The translations under genes and the position numbers were made by a program. From positions 424,852-488,851 of the forward strand of contig JAEPMA010000003.1 of assembly GCA_017644185.1 (NCBI GenBank): a DNA stretch of 64,000 nt. Direction: 5' to 3'. The notes below the pieces were generated by a model. The model worked only from the letters and a program-made list of their open reading frames with translations, was not told the DNA's origin and did no database searches. This document shows, piece after piece, positions 17,692 to 28,164 of this stretch (its first letter is position 1; the number at the start of each line of letters is the position of its first letter). Source of the DNA: Rhodospirillales bacterium (GTDB lineage Bacteria > Pseudomonadota > Alphaproteobacteria > Rhodospirillales > Casp-alpha2).

Positions 17692-18030
17692 ATGAGCGAA
17701 GCCGACGGCATGGCGCCGTTTTACGACAACCATGTATTCGTTTGCATGAACGAACGACCGGAAGGGCACGAGCGCGGCTCGTGCGCGCGCAAGGGCGCCG
17801 TGCAGCTTCGCAATTACATGAAGGCGCGGGTCAAGGAACTCGGGATCGAGAAAACCCGGATCAACCAGGCCGGTTGTCTCGACCGTTGCGAGCTTGGACC
17901 GACCATGGTCGTCTACCCCGAAGGGATCTGGTATCGCGCCGAGAACGCCGAGGACATCGACGAGATCATTTCCGAGCATCTTCAGAACGGCCGCCCGGTC
18001 GAACGGTTGATGCTCCACCCCGACGATTAG
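17692..18030 (+). CDS. Thioredoxin-like [2Fe-2S] ferredoxin domain protein
   Basis: A 112-residue protein with the thioredoxin-fold ferredoxin pattern: C18 and C31 (CMNERPEGHERGSC), then C62 and C66 (CLDRC), followed by GPTMVVYPEGIWY. This family carries one [2Fe-2S] cluster; related domains are found in NuoE and in stand-alone electron carriers. The partner is unknown. It is coupled to the DUF6489-like gene upstream and precedes mnmE by about 60 bases. A terminal fragment of a larger dehydrogenase is unlikely, because start and stop are clean. Confidence 0.88.
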   Translation: MSEADGMAPFYDNHVFVCMNERPEGHERGSCARKGAVQLRNYMKARVKELGIEKTRINQAGCLDRCELGPTMVVYPEGIWYRAENAEDIDEIISEHLQNGRPVERLMLHPDD

Positions 18031-18091
18031 GCTACTCATTATATATATAGTATGAGCCCCTAGATATTGGGCTCTGACGCTGGTGACGTCT
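18031..18091 (+). promoter_or_regulatory. AT-rich dyad region upstream of mnmE
   Basis: The gap holds CTCATTATATATATAGTATGAG, a short dyad (CTCAT / ATGAG) around TATATATATA, overlapping a second inverted repeat GAGCCC (18054-18059) / GGGCTC (18069-18074). It may contain the mnmE promoter; the exact elements cannot be fixed. Confidence 0.4.
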
Positions 18092-19450
18092 ATGGCTGCT
18101 GATCCGACTACGATTTTTGCACTCGCATCGGCGCCCGGACGGGCTGGAGTCGCGGTGGTTCGGGTGTCGGGACCGCGGGCCGGTATGGCGCTGACGTCTC
18201 TCGCTCCCGATCTAGGGGCTCTGCCCCCACCCCGTTATGCGACCCGTGCCGTTCTTTACGCATCCGAATCGAATATGGAGAGAGAGACGAAGGAGCGGAT
18301 CGACGACGCCCTCGTTCTCTGGTTTCCGGGACCGGCGAGTTTTACCGGTGAAGACGTGGTCGAGTTCCATATCCACGGCGGCCACGCGGTCCTGGATTCT
18401 CTCATAACGAGTCTCGGGGCAATCACTGGACTCGTTCCGGCCGGGCCCGGTGAATTTTCCCGACGTGCCTTTGAGAATGGTAAAATGGATTTGACGGCTG
18501 TCGAGGCGATCGCTGATCTCGTCGATGCTGAAACCGCCGCCCAACGGCGTCAGGCCCTGGCCCAGATGGGGGGCGCCCTTGCCCGTCGGTACGATGACTG
18601 GCGGGCGCGATTGGTGAAGTCCATGGCGTTCGCGGAAGCGAGTATCGACTTCGCGGAAGAAGACATCCCAGATGACCTCGCCCGCCAGAGTATCGCGGCG
18701 CTGAAAGATCTCGCCAGCGAGATAGACCAGCATTTAAAGGATGACGGGATTGGGGAGCGGATCAGGTCCGGTTTCCGGATCACCCTCACCGGCGCCCCGA
18801 ACGTCGGCAAGTCGTCCCTTTTGAATGCGCTGGCAAAGCGCGACGTGGCGATCGTTTCCGATATCGCTGGGACGACCCGGGACGTGATCGAGGTGCCGAT
18901 GGATCTGGGCGGGTACGCCGCCACTCTGGTCGATACGGCGGGGTTGCGAGAGAGTGACGACGTGATCGAACAGGAAGGTGTCCGCCGGGCCCGGGATCAG
19001 GCGGCGTCGGCGGATATTCGACTGCATCTCATCGAACCGGGCACATCGGGCGATGTGCCGATGATGGACGGGGATGCGCTCCTCGTCCTCAACAAGTCGG
19101 ATGTACTGGAAGCGAATGCGGCGGTGCCCGACGGGGCCCTTCCCGTCTCCGTTAAGACAGGCGCGGGCATGACGGAACTGATCGAACGAATGACAACGCA
19201 TATTCAATCCCTCGCCGGTAATCAGGCGGCGGCGTCCGCCCCTCTTACCCGGGCGCGGCACCGGACCGCGCTGGAGGATTGCCGGGCCGCCCTTCGGCGG
19301 GCGATCTCGAATGCCGAGGCGGGTATGGACGAAGAGATGATGGCGGAAGATATGCGTGTCGCCGCGCAGGCGCTTGGGCGGATCACCGGGCGGGTGGATG
19401 TGGAAGAGCTTCTCGATCGGATCTTCCGGGATTTCTGTATCGGGAAATGA
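18092..19450 (+). CDS. mnmE: tRNA modification GTPase MnmE
   Basis: A 452-residue GTPase that with MnmG adds the (carboxymethyl)aminomethyl group to wobble U34 of certain tRNAs. Order: N-terminal folate-binding domain (TIFALASAPGRAGVAVVRVSG), helical domain, inserted G domain with P-loop GAPNVGKSS near 231-239 and DTAGLRE, and the C-terminal motif FCIGK with the essential cysteine. I use the ATG at 18092 with GGTGA upstream; a GTG three codons earlier is the alternative. mnmG follows, separated by two parS sites. Confidence 0.97.
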   Translation: MAADPTTIFALASAPGRAGVAVVRVSGPRAGMALTSLAPDLGALPPPRYATRAVLYASESNMERETKERIDDALVLWFPGPASFTGEDVVEFHIHGGHAVLDSLITSLGAITGLVPAGPGEFSRRAFENGKMDLTAVEAIADLVDAETAAQRRQALAQMGGALARRYDDWRARLVKSMAFAEASIDFAEEDIPDDLARQSIAALKDLASEIDQHLKDDGIGERIRSGFRITLTGAPNVGKSSLLNALAKRDVAIVSDIAGTTRDVIEVPMDLGGYAATLVDTAGLRESDDVIEQEGVRRARDQAASADIRLHLIEPGTSGDVPMMDGDALLVLNKSDVLEANAAVPDGALPVSVKTGAGMTELIERMTTHIQSLAGNQAAASAPLTRARHRTALEDCRAALRRAISNAEAGMDEEMMAEDMRVAAQALGRITGRVDVEELLDRIFRDFCIGK

Positions 19451-19468
19451 GTCGCCTCACCGGTCGGA

Positions 19469-19484
19469 TGTTTCACGTGAAACA
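19469..19484. other. parS centromere site 1
   Basis: A perfect 16-bp palindrome TGTTTCACGTGAAACA, the consensus chromosomal parS bound by ParB. It lies 18 bases after the mnmE stop. Confidence 0.95.
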
Positions 19485-19549
19485 GCCCCCGTGTGACTCG
19501 CCGTTAAACCGGAATCAATATTTTGGTGGTTAACTGATTCTAACCACAA

Positions 19550-19565
19550 TGTTTCACGTGAAACA
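19550..19565. other. parS centromere site 2
   Basis: A second perfect TGTTTCACGTGAAACA, 81 bases from site 1, in the mnmE-mnmG gap 38 bases before the mnmG start; it may also affect mnmG expression. Confidence 0.95.
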
Positions 19566-19603
19566 GGCGTCGAGATCAATTGACTCGGATACGGTGTAAG
19601 CCT

Positions 19604-21487
19604 ATGTTCCGCGCCATGTCGAAGGTTGATGTCATCGTTGTGGGCGGCGGTCACGCCGGCGCCGAAGCGGCTGCCGCATCCGCGCGCATGGGCGCGAAAA
19701 CCCTCCTGGTCACCCATCGTCTCGACACCATCGGCGAGATGTCCTGCAACCCGGCGATTGGGGGGTTGGCGAAGGGGCAGTTGGTCAGAGAGGTCGATGC
19801 CCTCGATGGGATCATGGGCCGCGCCATCGACAAGTCCGGGATCCAGTTCCGAATGCTTAACCGCTCCAAGGGACCGGCGGTTCGTGGCCCCCGCGCCCAG
19901 GCGGACCGGAAACTCTATCGCCAAGCCGTTCAAGACCTGCTCTCTGAGACCGAGAATTTGGAGATCATCGCCGCCGGGGTCGATGACCTCATTCTCGATC
20001 AAACGGGCACGCGCGTGACGGGGATTAGGACCGATAACGGCCGCGAATTCACGTCGTCTGCTGTGATCATCACCACGGGGACCTTCCTCAGGGGGTTGAT
20101 CCATGTCGGTGATCAAAAGATTCCCGCCGGGCGCGTTGGTGATAAACCGGCGATCGCCCTATCGTATACGTTCAAGCGTCTAGGATTTCCACTGGGCCGG
20201 TTAAAAACCGGGACGCCACCCCGCCTTGATGGACGAACGATCAAGTGGGACGGATTGGAAGCCCAACCGGCCGACAATCCCCCGGTCCCCTTTTCGTATC
20301 TGACCGACGAAATCCACGTACCCCAGGTCGCCTGCCACATGACCTACACGAATGAACGGACCCACCGGATCATTCAGGACAACCTTCACCGCTCCGCGAT
20401 GTATTCGGGTCAGATCGAAGGGATCGGGCCCCGGTATTGTCCGTCTGTGGAAGACAAGATCGTCCGCTTTGCGGATAAAGAACGCCATCAGATTTTCCTC
20501 GAGCCCGAAGGCCTGGACGACCCGACGGTTTACCCCAACGGGATATCGACCTCCCTCCCCAAAGACGTTCAGCTCGAGATCCTCAAAACCATCCCGGGTC
20601 TGGAGGACGCGATCATGATCCGGCCCGGGTACGCCATCGAATATGATTTCGTCGATCCACGCGCCTTGAAACAAAGTCTCGAGACCCACGCCGTCAACGG
20701 CCTCTATCTGGCAGGCCAGATCAACGGGACCACGGGTTACGAAGAGGCGGCGGCTCAGGGATTGATGGCCGGCATCAATGCCGCGCTCGCCGCGGGTGGG
20801 TCCGACAAGCCCTTTACGCTCGACCGCGCCGAAGCCTATATCGGGGTGATGATCGACGATCTGGTGACATTGGGGACGGCTGAGCCCTACCGGATGTTTA
20901 CGTCTCGCGCCGAATACAGACTGATGTTACGCGCCGACAACGCGGACCGGAGACTGACGCCGCGAGGGATCGACGCTGGGGTCGTCAAACCCGTGCGTGC
21001 CGATCAGTTCACGCAAAAGAAACAAGAGATCGACCGGGTGCGCGGCTGTCTGCTGGCGATCAATGAATCGCCAACCGAACTCCGGGCGCGTGGGCTCGAC
21101 ATCAATCAAGATGGCGTGCGCCGAAATGGCCTCGATCTCCTCAGTTACCCGAATATCAATTATAGCACATTGGTGGCGCATTGGCCGGAACTCTCCGATG
21201 TACGTCCTGACGTTATCGAGCAGGTCGAAATCGAAGCCACCTACGCCAGCTACCTCACCCGCCAGGAAGCAGATATCCAGGCATTGCGCCGGGACGAAAA
21301 CCTCACGCTCCCGGCTGATCTCGATTACAGCCTGATCCCGTCGCTCTCGAATGAGGTGAAGGATAAGCTGACCCGTGTCCGCCCGGAATCAATCGGCCAG
21401 GCGGCCCGGATTTCCGGGGTTACGCCGGCGGCGGTCACCGCGCTTCTCGCGTACGTCAAACGCCGCGACAACCGCCTTTCGGCGTGA
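19604..21487 (+). CDS. mnmG: tRNA uridine-5-carboxymethylaminomethyl modification enzyme MnmG
   Basis: A 627-residue FAD enzyme, partner of MnmE in tRNA wobble modification. Signatures: [14 protein letters not shown] near the start (FAD), [33 protein letters not shown], and [18 protein letters not shown]. The C-terminal helical domain binds MnmE and tRNA. I use ATG 19604 ([10 protein letters not shown]); ATG 19616 is also possible, as ribosome sites are weak for both. Length is normal. rsmG follows with a parS site in the gap. Confidence 0.97.
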   Translation: MFRAMSKVDVIVVGGGHAGAEAAAASARMGAKTLLVTHRLDTIGEMSCNPAIGGLAKGQLVREVDALDGIMGRAIDKSGIQFRMLNRSKGPAVRGPRAQADRKLYRQAVQDLLSETENLEIIAAGVDDLILDQTGTRVTGIRTDNGREFTSSAVIITTGTFLRGLIHVGDQKIPAGRVGDKPAIALSYTFKRLGFPLGRLKTGTPPRLDGRTIKWDGLEAQPADNPPVPFSYLTDEIHVPQVACHMTYTNERTHRIIQDNLHRSAMYSGQIEGIGPRYCPSVEDKIVRFADKERHQIFLEPEGLDDPTVYPNGISTSLPKDVQLEILKTIPGLEDAIMIRPGYAIEYDFVDPRALKQSLETHAVNGLYLAGQINGTTGYEEAAAQGLMAGINAALAAGGSDKPFTLDRAEAYIGVMIDDLVTLGTAEPYRMFTSRAEYRLMLRADNADRRLTPRGIDAGVVKPVRADQFTQKKQEIDRVRGCLLAINESPTELRARGLDINQDGVRRNGLDLLSYPNINYSTLVAHWPELSDVRPDVIEQVEIEATYASYLTRQEADIQALRRDENLTLPADLDYSLIPSLSNEVKDKLTRVRPESIGQAARISGVTPAAVTALLAYVKRRDNRLSA

Positions 21488-21490
21488 GCT

Positions 21491-21506
21491 TGTTTCACGT
21501 GAAACA
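21491..21506. other. parS centromere site 3
   Basis: A third perfect TGTTTCACGTGAAACA, in the 28-base gap between the mnmG stop and the rsmG start, ending 9 bases before the rsmG ATG. Confidence 0.95.
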
Positions 21507-21515
21507 ATCTTTCGC

Positions 21516-22154
21516 ATGACACCCCAAGCACCCCTGAGCCGGGCCACATTCGCGGCTGATATGAATATCACGGATCACGGCCTTCTTGACCGTTTGGACG
21601 TTTATCTGGCGCACCTTCGGAAGTGGCAACGCGCCATCAATCTGGTCGGACCGAAAACCCTCTCGGACCCCTGGCGGCGGCATATTCTCGACAGCGCCCA
21701 ACTGGTCTCTTGCCTACCCAAACACGGCCCCATCAAGATTGCCGATCTCGGGAGCGGTGCGGGGCTGCCGGGTTTGATCCTCGCTATCATGACCGGCGCG
21801 GACGTGCACATGATCGAGAGCGACCAACGCAAAGCGACGTTTATCCGTGAAGGGGCGCGACTGACTGAAACCGACGTCACCGTCCATGTGCAACGGATCG
21901 AAGACGCTCCGCCCCTGAACGCCGATGTCGTCACCGCGCGCGCGCTCGCTCCGATGGATCGCCTCCTTCCCTGGGTCTACCGGCACCTGAAAAACGGCGG
22001 GAAATCCTTGCTTTTAAAGGGCGCGGAGGCGGAAGAGGAATTGACGCTCACGGCGAAACAATGGACAATGAAAACAAGCCGAAAACGCAGCTTATCTGAC
22101 GGTTCCGGCACCGTTCTCATCATCGATGACCTGGCACCCGTAACCGATGTCTGA
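21516..22154 (+). CDS. rsmG: 16S rRNA (guanine-N7)-methyltransferase RsmG
   Basis: A 212-residue SAM-dependent methyltransferase that makes m7G527 in 16S rRNA. The core shows WQRAINLVGPKTL, WRRHILDS and the SAM loop IADLGSGAGLPGLILAI. I chose ATG 21516; the longer reading overlaps mnmG and contains translated parS. The gene overlaps parA by 8 bases, so the two are coupled. Loss of RsmG gives low-level streptomycin resistance in other bacteria. Confidence 0.95.
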   Translation: MTPQAPLSRATFAADMNITDHGLLDRLDVYLAHLRKWQRAINLVGPKTLSDPWRRHILDSAQLVSCLPKHGPIKIADLGSGAGLPGLILAIMTGADVHMIESDQRKATFIREGARLTETDVTVHVQRIEDAPPLNADVVTARALAPMDRLLPWVYRHLKNGGKSLLLKGAEAEEELTLTAKQWTMKTSRKRSLSDGSGTVLIIDDLAPVTDV

Positions 22155-22950
22155 CACCATTTTGCAGCCCCGCCGCACCCGTATCATCTCCGTCGCCAAC
22201 CAAAAAGGCGGCGTCGGGAAGACCACGACCGCCATTAATCTGGCGACGGCGCTTGCCGCCATCAAACAGAAGGTCCTGATCATCGATCTCGATCCTCAGG
22301 GCAACGCCTCGACCGGGCTCGGCATTGACCACGCATCGCGCTCGAAGAACACCTATCATGTCCTAATCCGCGAAATTCAATTACATGAAGCGATCGTCGA
22401 AACCACGATCCCCGGCCTCGACATCGTCCCCTCCGGCATCGATCTCTCGGGTGCTGAAATCGAGCTGGTGGATGTAGAGCGGCGTGAATTCTGCCTCCGC
22501 GAGGCTTTGATGCTGGCCGCTGCCGATTACGATTACATTCTGATCGACTGCCCCCCGGCTCTGGGTCTGCTGACCATCAACGCCCTGGTCGCCTCGCAAG
22601 CGGTTCTGGTCCCTCTTCAGTGCGAGTTCTTTGCCCTTGAAGGGGTATCGTTACTGATCCGTACCATTGAGCGAGTCAAAGCGACCTACAATCCCGGTCT
22701 AGAAATTCAGGGGATCGTGCTTACCATGTTCGATGGGCGAAATAACCTTTCCGGTGCGGTCGCCGATGATGTCAGGGCGTATTTCGGGGATAAGGTCTAC
22801 GAAACTGTGATCCCACGAAATGTCCGGGTGTCGGAAGCCCCCTCTTACGGGCGCCCCGTTATCGTCTATGACATGAATTGCGCCGGCTCGCAGGCGTATC
22901 TCTCGCTTGCGGGCGAAGTCATTCACCGCGAGCGCCGGGTGGGGATGTAA
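22147..22950 (+). CDS. parA: Chromosome partitioning ATPase ParA
   Basis: A 267-residue Walker-type ATPase that positions and moves ParB-parS complexes. The deviant Walker A is KGGVGKTT (residues 20-27), with both signature lysines K20 and K25; Walker B is YILIDCPPALG, and MFDGRNNLS follows. No N-terminal HTH is present, so it is the chromosomal (type Ib/Soj) form. It lies between rsmG (8-base overlap) and parB (3-base gap), the standard mnmG-rsmG-parAB order. Confidence 0.97.
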   Translation: MSDTILQPRRTRIISVANQKGGVGKTTTAINLATALAAIKQKVLIIDLDPQGNASTGLGIDHASRSKNTYHVLIREIQLHEAIVETTIPGLDIVPSGIDLSGAEIELVDVERREFCLREALMLAAADYDYILIDCPPALGLLTINALVASQAVLVPLQCEFFALEGVSLLIRTIERVKATYNPGLEIQGIVLTMFDGRNNLSGAVADDVRAYFGDKVYETVIPRNVRVSEAPSYGRPVIVYDMNCAGSQAYLSLAGEVIHRERRVGM

Positions 22951-22953
22951 CCG

Positions 22954-23946
22954 ATGGCGGAGAAAAAGAAAAAGCTCGGCCGTGGTTTGTCCGCCCTGCT
23001 CGGCGAAACGAACGAGGATTACGCCAAGCTGGACAAGGTGCGGACCGCCAAGCCGGTCGCGATCGAACTCTTGCATCCCGGCAAATATCAGCCACGTCAT
23101 CACGTCGATCAGGAAGCCATCGACGCCCTCGCCCAGTCGATCCGCGAAAAGGGTGTTCTGCAACCGCTTCTTGTACGCCGCCATCCGGACGACGCCCAGG
23201 CGTTCGAGATTATCGCCGGCGAACGGCGCTGGCGCGCGTCGCAACTGGCCCAGCTTGCCGAAGTCCCAGTCATCATCAAGGACTTCGACGACAAGACCAC
23301 GCTCGAAGTGGCTTTGGTCGAAAACGTCCAGCGCGAAAACTTATCTGCTGTCGAGGAAGCAGACGCGTTCCAACGCCTCATGGATGAGTTTGGCCACACC
23401 CAGGAAGACGTGTCGCGGCTGGTTGGTAAGAGCCGCAGCCACGTCGCCAACACACTCCGCCTGCTCGCGCTGGACCCGAAGGTCAAGAAACTGGTCGAAG
23501 AAGGTTTGCTCAGTGCCGGCCACGCCCGGACCCTGATCGGGGTCGAGGGCGCCTACGACAAAGCCAAGAAAATCATCGAAAAGAACCTCAGCGTTCGTGA
23601 AGCGGAACGCCTCGCGAAAAAGTCCGGAAAACCGGGTGCCGCGCAAAAAGCGAAATCCGCTCCGGCGAAGGACGTCGATACGATCGCGCTCGAGCGGGAC
23701 CTTTCCAATCTGCTCGGGCTTAAAGTTTCGGTGGAAGGCGCCGGCCCGAAAGGCGAACTCAGGATCGCCTATGAGAACCTCGATCAGCTCGACTTCGTGA
23801 TCGACCGACTGAAAGCGGAGACTGCCCCGACGCCGGCAGCATTCGATGACGGCGTGATGGATGAGGATCCGGATGTGGAAACACCGGCCGAACCCGCACC
23901 GAAACTTTCGGTCAGCCTCAAACCGAAAACCGCACACTCCAAATAA
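22954..23946 (+). CDS. parB: Chromosome partitioning protein ParB
   Basis: A 330-residue DNA-binding CTPase that loads at parS and spreads along DNA. The basic N-terminus KKKKLGRGLSALLG is the ParA-stimulating segment; the CTP-binding domain has GERR (89-92) and ENVQREN (123-129); the HTH lies near 149-168 (TQEDVSRLVGKSRSHVANTL). The C-terminal dimer domain is near 235-285 and is followed by a Pro/Ala/Glu-rich tail of about 45 residues, longer than in many ParBs. Its three target sites lie 1.5-3.5 kb upstream. Confidence 0.97.
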   Translation: MAEKKKKLGRGLSALLGETNEDYAKLDKVRTAKPVAIELLHPGKYQPRHHVDQEAIDALAQSIREKGVLQPLLVRRHPDDAQAFEIIAGERRWRASQLAQLAEVPVIIKDFDDKTTLEVALVENVQRENLSAVEEADAFQRLMDEFGHTQEDVSRLVGKSRSHVANTLRLLALDPKVKKLVEEGLLSAGHARTLIGVEGAYDKAKKIIEKNLSVREAERLAKKSGKPGAAQKAKSAPAKDVDTIALERDLSNLLGLKVSVEGAGPKGELRIAYENLDQLDFVIDRLKAETAPTPAAFDDGVMDEDPDVETPAEPAPKLSVSLKPKTAHSK

Positions 23947-23964
23947 TCGTGTAATACCAATATG

Positions 23965-24999
23965 TTAGCGGCCCAGCCGGCGCGCCGCCTGGGTCAGCTG
24001 CAACAATGCCCGCTCGCACATCGCGCGCTCGATATCCAATCCGGACTTGCAATCCCGCTCCGTATCAAGGAGCAGTGTCATGGCGCGCGCCAGATCGTTC
24101 GGCGCCCATGCACGTGCCTGCGCCTCGAACGCCGCCGCCACCTTGAAAAACACCGGCGGCCTTAGCTTCTTGATTGCCCCCTGCAGATTCCCGTCCGACT
24201 GCGACATACTTTTGGCTTGGTGAAGGCGATCCAGATGACGTTGCACGGCCCGAATCACGCCGATTGCCGTCGCCCCTTCCGAAAACGCCCTGTCCATGGC
24301 GTCACCGAGTGATTTCTGATCCCCGCCCCCGACGGCGAACGCGATATCGTCGAGGGACGCGGTCTTAACATCTCCGATCGACGCCTCGACATCGGCGGCA
24401 GTAATCGTCGCCCCACTTCCAGGCCCGCCCGCATACATCACGAGTTTATCGAGCTCCTGTCTGACGGCTAACCGATCCGTGCCCAGGCGGCCCATCAATA
24501 CCGGCACCGCGTCCCGTTCCAGGGTCGCGCCATTCGAAGACATGTGCTCACGCACGACACCGGCGAGATCGCGGCCCTCGTCCGGGTAACACCCGGCCGC
24601 CGCCGCATCGCTCCGCTTTTCGAACATCGCACGTATCTTGGACCGCGGGGCGAGCTCCCCTGATTCAAATATCGCCGGATGAACCCCCGCACCTGCCTCC
24701 AGCCAGTCCTCGATCTGCGAGACCTGTGCATCTCCGACGTCACGCACATTGACGACTGCGGCACTCCCCATCAACGACAAGGCATTCGTCGCGTCGGCGA
24801 GCAACGCCCCATCCTTTCGCAGGGCATCTCCCGTCAGTTCGGTGATTGCAAATGGATCGTTCTCGTCGGCAAAATGGGCAACCAGCGTTTTCGCGCGTTC
24901 GCGGATCAACCCCGCATCGGGCCCGAACAGCAATACCGCGCGCACCTTCGGGTCTGGTTTTTTGACAAACGCATCGGCCTTGGCGCCGCTCAGCTTCAT
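23965..24999 (-). CDS. holA: DNA polymerase III delta subunit
   Basis: A 344-residue AAA+-like clamp-loader subunit that opens the beta sliding clamp. It begins [36 protein letters not shown], the usual HolA start, and has the LNALSLMG and SNGATLERDAVPVLMGRLGTDRLAVRQELDKL motifs. The C-terminal collar domain ends in the Arg-rich RAMCERALLQLTQAARRLGR. It overlaps lptE by 4 bases, the conserved leuS-lptE-holA order. Confidence 0.94.
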   Translation of the reverse strand: MKLSGAKADAFVKKPDPKVRAVLLFGPDAGLIRERAKTLVAHFADENDPFAITELTGDALRKDGALLADATNALSLMGSAAVVNVRDVGDAQVSQIEDWLEAGAGVHPAIFESGELAPRSKIRAMFEKRSDAAAAGCYPDEGRDLAGVVREHMSSNGATLERDAVPVLMGRLGTDRLAVRQELDKLVMYAGGPGSGATITAADVEASIGDVKTASLDDIAFAVGGGDQKSLGDAMDRAFSEGATAIGVIRAVQRHLDRLHQAKSMSQSDGNLQGAIKKLRPPVFFKVAAAFEAQARAWAPNDLARAMTLLLDTERDCKSGLDIERAMCERALLQLTQAARRLGR

Positions 25000-25532
25000 T
25001 GGGCTTCGGGTTTCGACTCGGACGTCGTCAGCAGGGCCGCCAGACGGACCCGCACTTGCTGTGCGACATCATCAAGCGCTCTCTCACGGGCGCCTTTCTC
25101 CGCCATCAGGGTCTGAAACTCCGACTGGAAGATGTTATAACCACTGATCGATTTCGCTGAGCCGGATTCCCGGACTTTGCCGGCCTCTAAATCACGAAGG
25201 ACAAAACTCGCCGAAACCGTCAAGTTCGCACGCGTTGCGATCGCACTGCGCTGAACGGCCAGATCGGCTGTCGACTCGTTCAAGGTGACGTCGAGCGTGT
25301 AGCGGGCCAAACCGCTCCGGCCCTGCGGGTGCAAAAGTTGCACCAGGCGATTGCGGAAATACTGACCTTCACGGTCCGCGATGTTGCCGATGGCGATGGT
25401 TTTGAAAATATCGAATGCATAAACGCCGCTCCCACTAATGTCTTCTTGGGGGGGCGTATAAAGCGGCCGGAAACCGCAACCCCCAAGCACCAGGATCAGC
25501 GAGAGTGCGGCGAAAGACTTAGATAACCACAT
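24996..25532 (-). CDS. lptE: LPS-assembly lipoprotein LptE
   Basis: A 178-residue outer-membrane lipoprotein that plugs the LptD barrel and helps place lipopolysaccharide on the cell surface. It has a lipoprotein signal ending LGGC (C19) followed by GFRPLY, the characteristic LptE start. The start at 25532 overlaps the 3' end of leuS by 14 bases; the longer in-frame reading has no lipobox at its start. Its presence implies an LPS outer membrane, consistent with lptE position between leuS and holA. Confidence 0.9.
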   Translation of the reverse strand: MWLSKSFAALSLILVLGGCGFRPLYTPPQEDISGSGVYAFDIFKTIAIGNIADREGQYFRNRLVQLLHPQGRSGLARYTLDVTLNESTADLAVQRSAIATRANLTVSASFVLRDLEAGKVRESGSAKSISGYNIFQSEFQTLMAEKGARERALDDVAQQVRVRLAALLTTSESKPEAQ

Positions 25533-28080
25533 TGACGATCTTGTTCGGCACGACGATGACCTTCCGAACTTCCTTGCCGGCGATGAAACTCTGGACATTG
25601 TCCAACATCAATGCGGATTGTTCCACGGTTTCCTTGTCCGCATCCTTCGCGATCTCAAGCGTACCGCGCAGCTTGCCGTTCACTTGAACCGCGACCGTAA
25701 TGGTGTCCTCGACCAGCATGCTTTCGTCGGCTTCCGGCCAGGCGGTGTCGGCGATCAGCGCATCGTGACCGAGCGCCGACCACATCTCTTCCGCCAGATG
25801 CGGCATCAAAGGGCCGGCCAGAATGGCGAGCGTTTCGCTTGCGAATCGAAGCACCCAGGCCGCGCCGGGATCCGTTTCTTTCAATGTTTCGACCGCGTTA
25901 CTTAGCTCGCGCACACGCGCAACGGCTTTGTTGAAATGGAACCTCTCGAGGTCGGCGGTCACGGTCGCGACGGTTTTGTGGACCATGCGTTCGACATCGA
26001 GCGCGCTGCCCGCGACGTCCGCCGGCCGGGATGCGCCTTTATCCGCGGGGGCGAATGGCGGCTCGGAGATCAGCCGCCACAGGCGGTTGACGTAACGCCA
26101 CGCCCCTTCGATACCGGAATCGGTCCAGTCCAGATCGCGGTCGGGCGGGCTGTCCGACAACATGAACAGCCGTGCCGTGTCGGCACCGTACGTCTGAATG
26201 ATCTCTTCCGGATCGACGACGTTCTTTTTCGACTTGCTCATTTTTTCAGAGCGTCCGCGGGTCACCTTCGCGCCGGTTGAATCGACGAGCTCTCCGGTTT
26301 CGCCGGTCGACACGTCCGTCGGGAGCAACCATTTGCCGGCAGCGCTTTTATAGGTCTCGTGACAGATCATGCCTTGAGTCTGCAGACCGGCGAACGGTTC
26401 TTCCAGATCCAGATAACCGCACTCCTTAAGGGCGCGGGTGAAGAAGCGTGAATAGAGAAGGTGCAGAACCGCATGTTCGATGCCGCCGATATACTGATCG
26501 ACTGGCAGCCAGTAATCGGCTGCGGAACGGGTGAAGGCCTCGTTCTCGACAGGTGCGCAGAACCGCGCGAAATACCAAGACGACTCAAAAAATGTGTCGA
26601 AGGTATCCGTTTCACGACGCGCCGCCTTGCCGCATTTCGGACAGTCGACATTCTTCCACGTCGGATGTTTATCGAGCGGGTTGCCCGCGACGTTGATGTC
26701 GATATCTTCGGGCAGCACGACCGGCAGATCTTCGGCGGGCACGGGGACGATCCCACAATCGTCGCAATGCACGACCGGGATCGGGCAGCCCCAGTAACGT
26801 TGCCGCGACACGCCCCAGTCACGCAGGCGGAAGTTGACCTGTTTCTCGCCCATGCCGCGCCCTTCGAAGTGCGCGATGATCTTCGATTTGGCGTCGGGTA
26901 CGGATAGCCCGTTCAAAAATTCGGAATTGATGATGTTGCCGTCGCCGACGAATGCTTCGTTCCCGATCTCGAACGTCGACGGATCCGTGTCGGGCGGGCA
27001 GACCACGGGGGTCACGGGCAAGCCGTACTTGCGGGCGAAATCCAGGTCGCGCTGGTCGTGGGCGGGGCAGCCGAAGATGGCGCCGGTCCCATAATCCATC
27101 AGCACGAAATTAGCGACGTAAATCGGCAGGGTCTCCCCCTCGATCACCGGATGCGCACATTTGAGACCGGTATCGCAGCCGAGCTTCTCGGCAGTTTCGA
27201 TCGCGGCTTCCGACGTCGCCATGCGATTGCACTGGCCGATGAAGTCGGAAAGCTCAGGGTTGTCGGCGGCCAGTTCCTGGGCCAGCGGATGGTTCGCGGA
27301 TATCGCCATGAACGACGCCCCGAAGATCGTGTCGGGCCGGGTCGTGTATACGTCGAGCGGCTTGTCGCGGCCGATGATGTCGAACGCGATATGCGCGCCT
27401 TCCGAGCGGCCGATCCAGTTGTGCTGCATGATCCGCACGCGTTCCGGCCAGCGGTCGAGCTCTTCGATAGCGCTCAAAAGTTCATCGGCGTAGGCGGTGA
27501 TCTTCAGGAACCATTGCGCGAGTTTGCGCTTCTCGACTTCGGCGCCCGAACGCCAGCCCTTGCCGTCGATGACCTGCTCGTTGGCGAGCACGGTGTTCTC
27601 GACCGGATCCCAGTTCACCCAGGACTCTTTTCGATAGACCAGACCGGCGTCCAGAAAATCGAGGAACATTTTCTGCTCGTGTTTGTAGTAGTCCGGATCG
27701 CACGTCGCGATCTCGCGCCGCCAGTCGTACGACAGCCCCATCGATTTGAGCTGATCGCGCATCGTCGCGATGTTGGCGTGGGTCCACTTTGCGGGATGAA
27801 CGTTGTTCTCCTTCGCAGCGTTTTCGGCGGGCAGGCCGAACGCGTCCCAGCCCATGGGGTGGAGGACGTTGTAACCCTGCGCGCGCCGGAAGCGGGCGAC
27901 CAGATCACCAAGCGTGTAATTGCGCACATGTCCCATGTGGATGCGTCCCGACGGATACGGGAACATCTCTAGGACGTAGTACTTTTCCTTGGAGGAATCT
28001 TCTTCAACGTCGAAGCAATGCCGCTCTTCCCAAACGGCCTGCCATTTACTTTCGGTTTCCTTGACGTTGTAACGGGACAT
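25519..28080 (-). CDS. leuS: Leucyl-tRNA synthetase
   Basis: An 853-residue class I synthetase charging tRNA-Leu. HMGH (48-51, HIGH motif) lies in [15 protein letters not shown]; the CP1 editing domain follows; zinc-site cysteines appear in [10 protein letters not shown] and [15 protein letters not shown] lies near 612-616 ([15 protein letters not shown]). The C-terminal tail [16 protein letters not shown] is typical. Length is normal. First gene before lptE-holA, 84 bases after the lipoprotein gene upstream. Confidence 0.98.
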   Translation of the reverse strand: MSRYNVKETESKWQAVWEERHCFDVEEDSSKEKYYVLEMFPYPSGRIHMGHVRNYTLGDLVARFRRAQGYNVLHPMGWDAFGLPAENAAKENNVHPAKWTHANIATMRDQLKSMGLSYDWRREIATCDPDYYKHEQKMFLDFLDAGLVYRKESWVNWDPVENTVLANEQVIDGKGWRSGAEVEKRKLAQWFLKITAYADELLSAIEELDRWPERVRIMQHNWIGRSEGAHIAFDIIGRDKPLDVYTTRPDTIFGASFMAISANHPLAQELAADNPELSDFIGQCNRMATSEAAIETAEKLGCDTGLKCAHPVIEGETLPIYVANFVLMDYGTGAIFGCPAHDQRDLDFARKYGLPVTPVVCPPDTDPSTFEIGNEAFVGDGNIINSEFLNGLSVPDAKSKIIAHFEGRGMGEKQVNFRLRDWGVSRQRYWGCPIPVVHCDDCGIVPVPAEDLPVVLPEDIDINVAGNPLDKHPTWKNVDCPKCGKAARRETDTFDTFFESSWYFARFCAPVENEAFTRSAADYWLPVDQYIGGIEHAVLHLLYSRFFTRALKECGYLDLEEPFAGLQTQGMICHETYKSAAGKWLLPTDVSTGETGELVDSTGAKVTRGRSEKMSKSKKNVVDPEEIIQTYGADTARLFMLSDSPPDRDLDWTDSGIEGAWRYVNRLWRLISEPPFAPADKGASRPADVAGSALDVERMVHKTVATVTADLERFHFNKAVARVRELSNAVETLKETDPGAAWVLRFASETLAILAGPLMPHLAEEMWSALGHDALIADTAWPEADESMLVEDTITVAVQVNGKLRGTLEIAKDADKETVEQSALMLDNVQSFIAGKEVRKVIVVPNKIVNVVI

Positions 28081-28164
28081 GTTTTCTCGAACTCACAAAT
28101 TCTTCAGGCGGCGATTGTCTCGGCCGCGGTTTGCGTTAAATGGAACCGGTGACCCGGGTATGGC

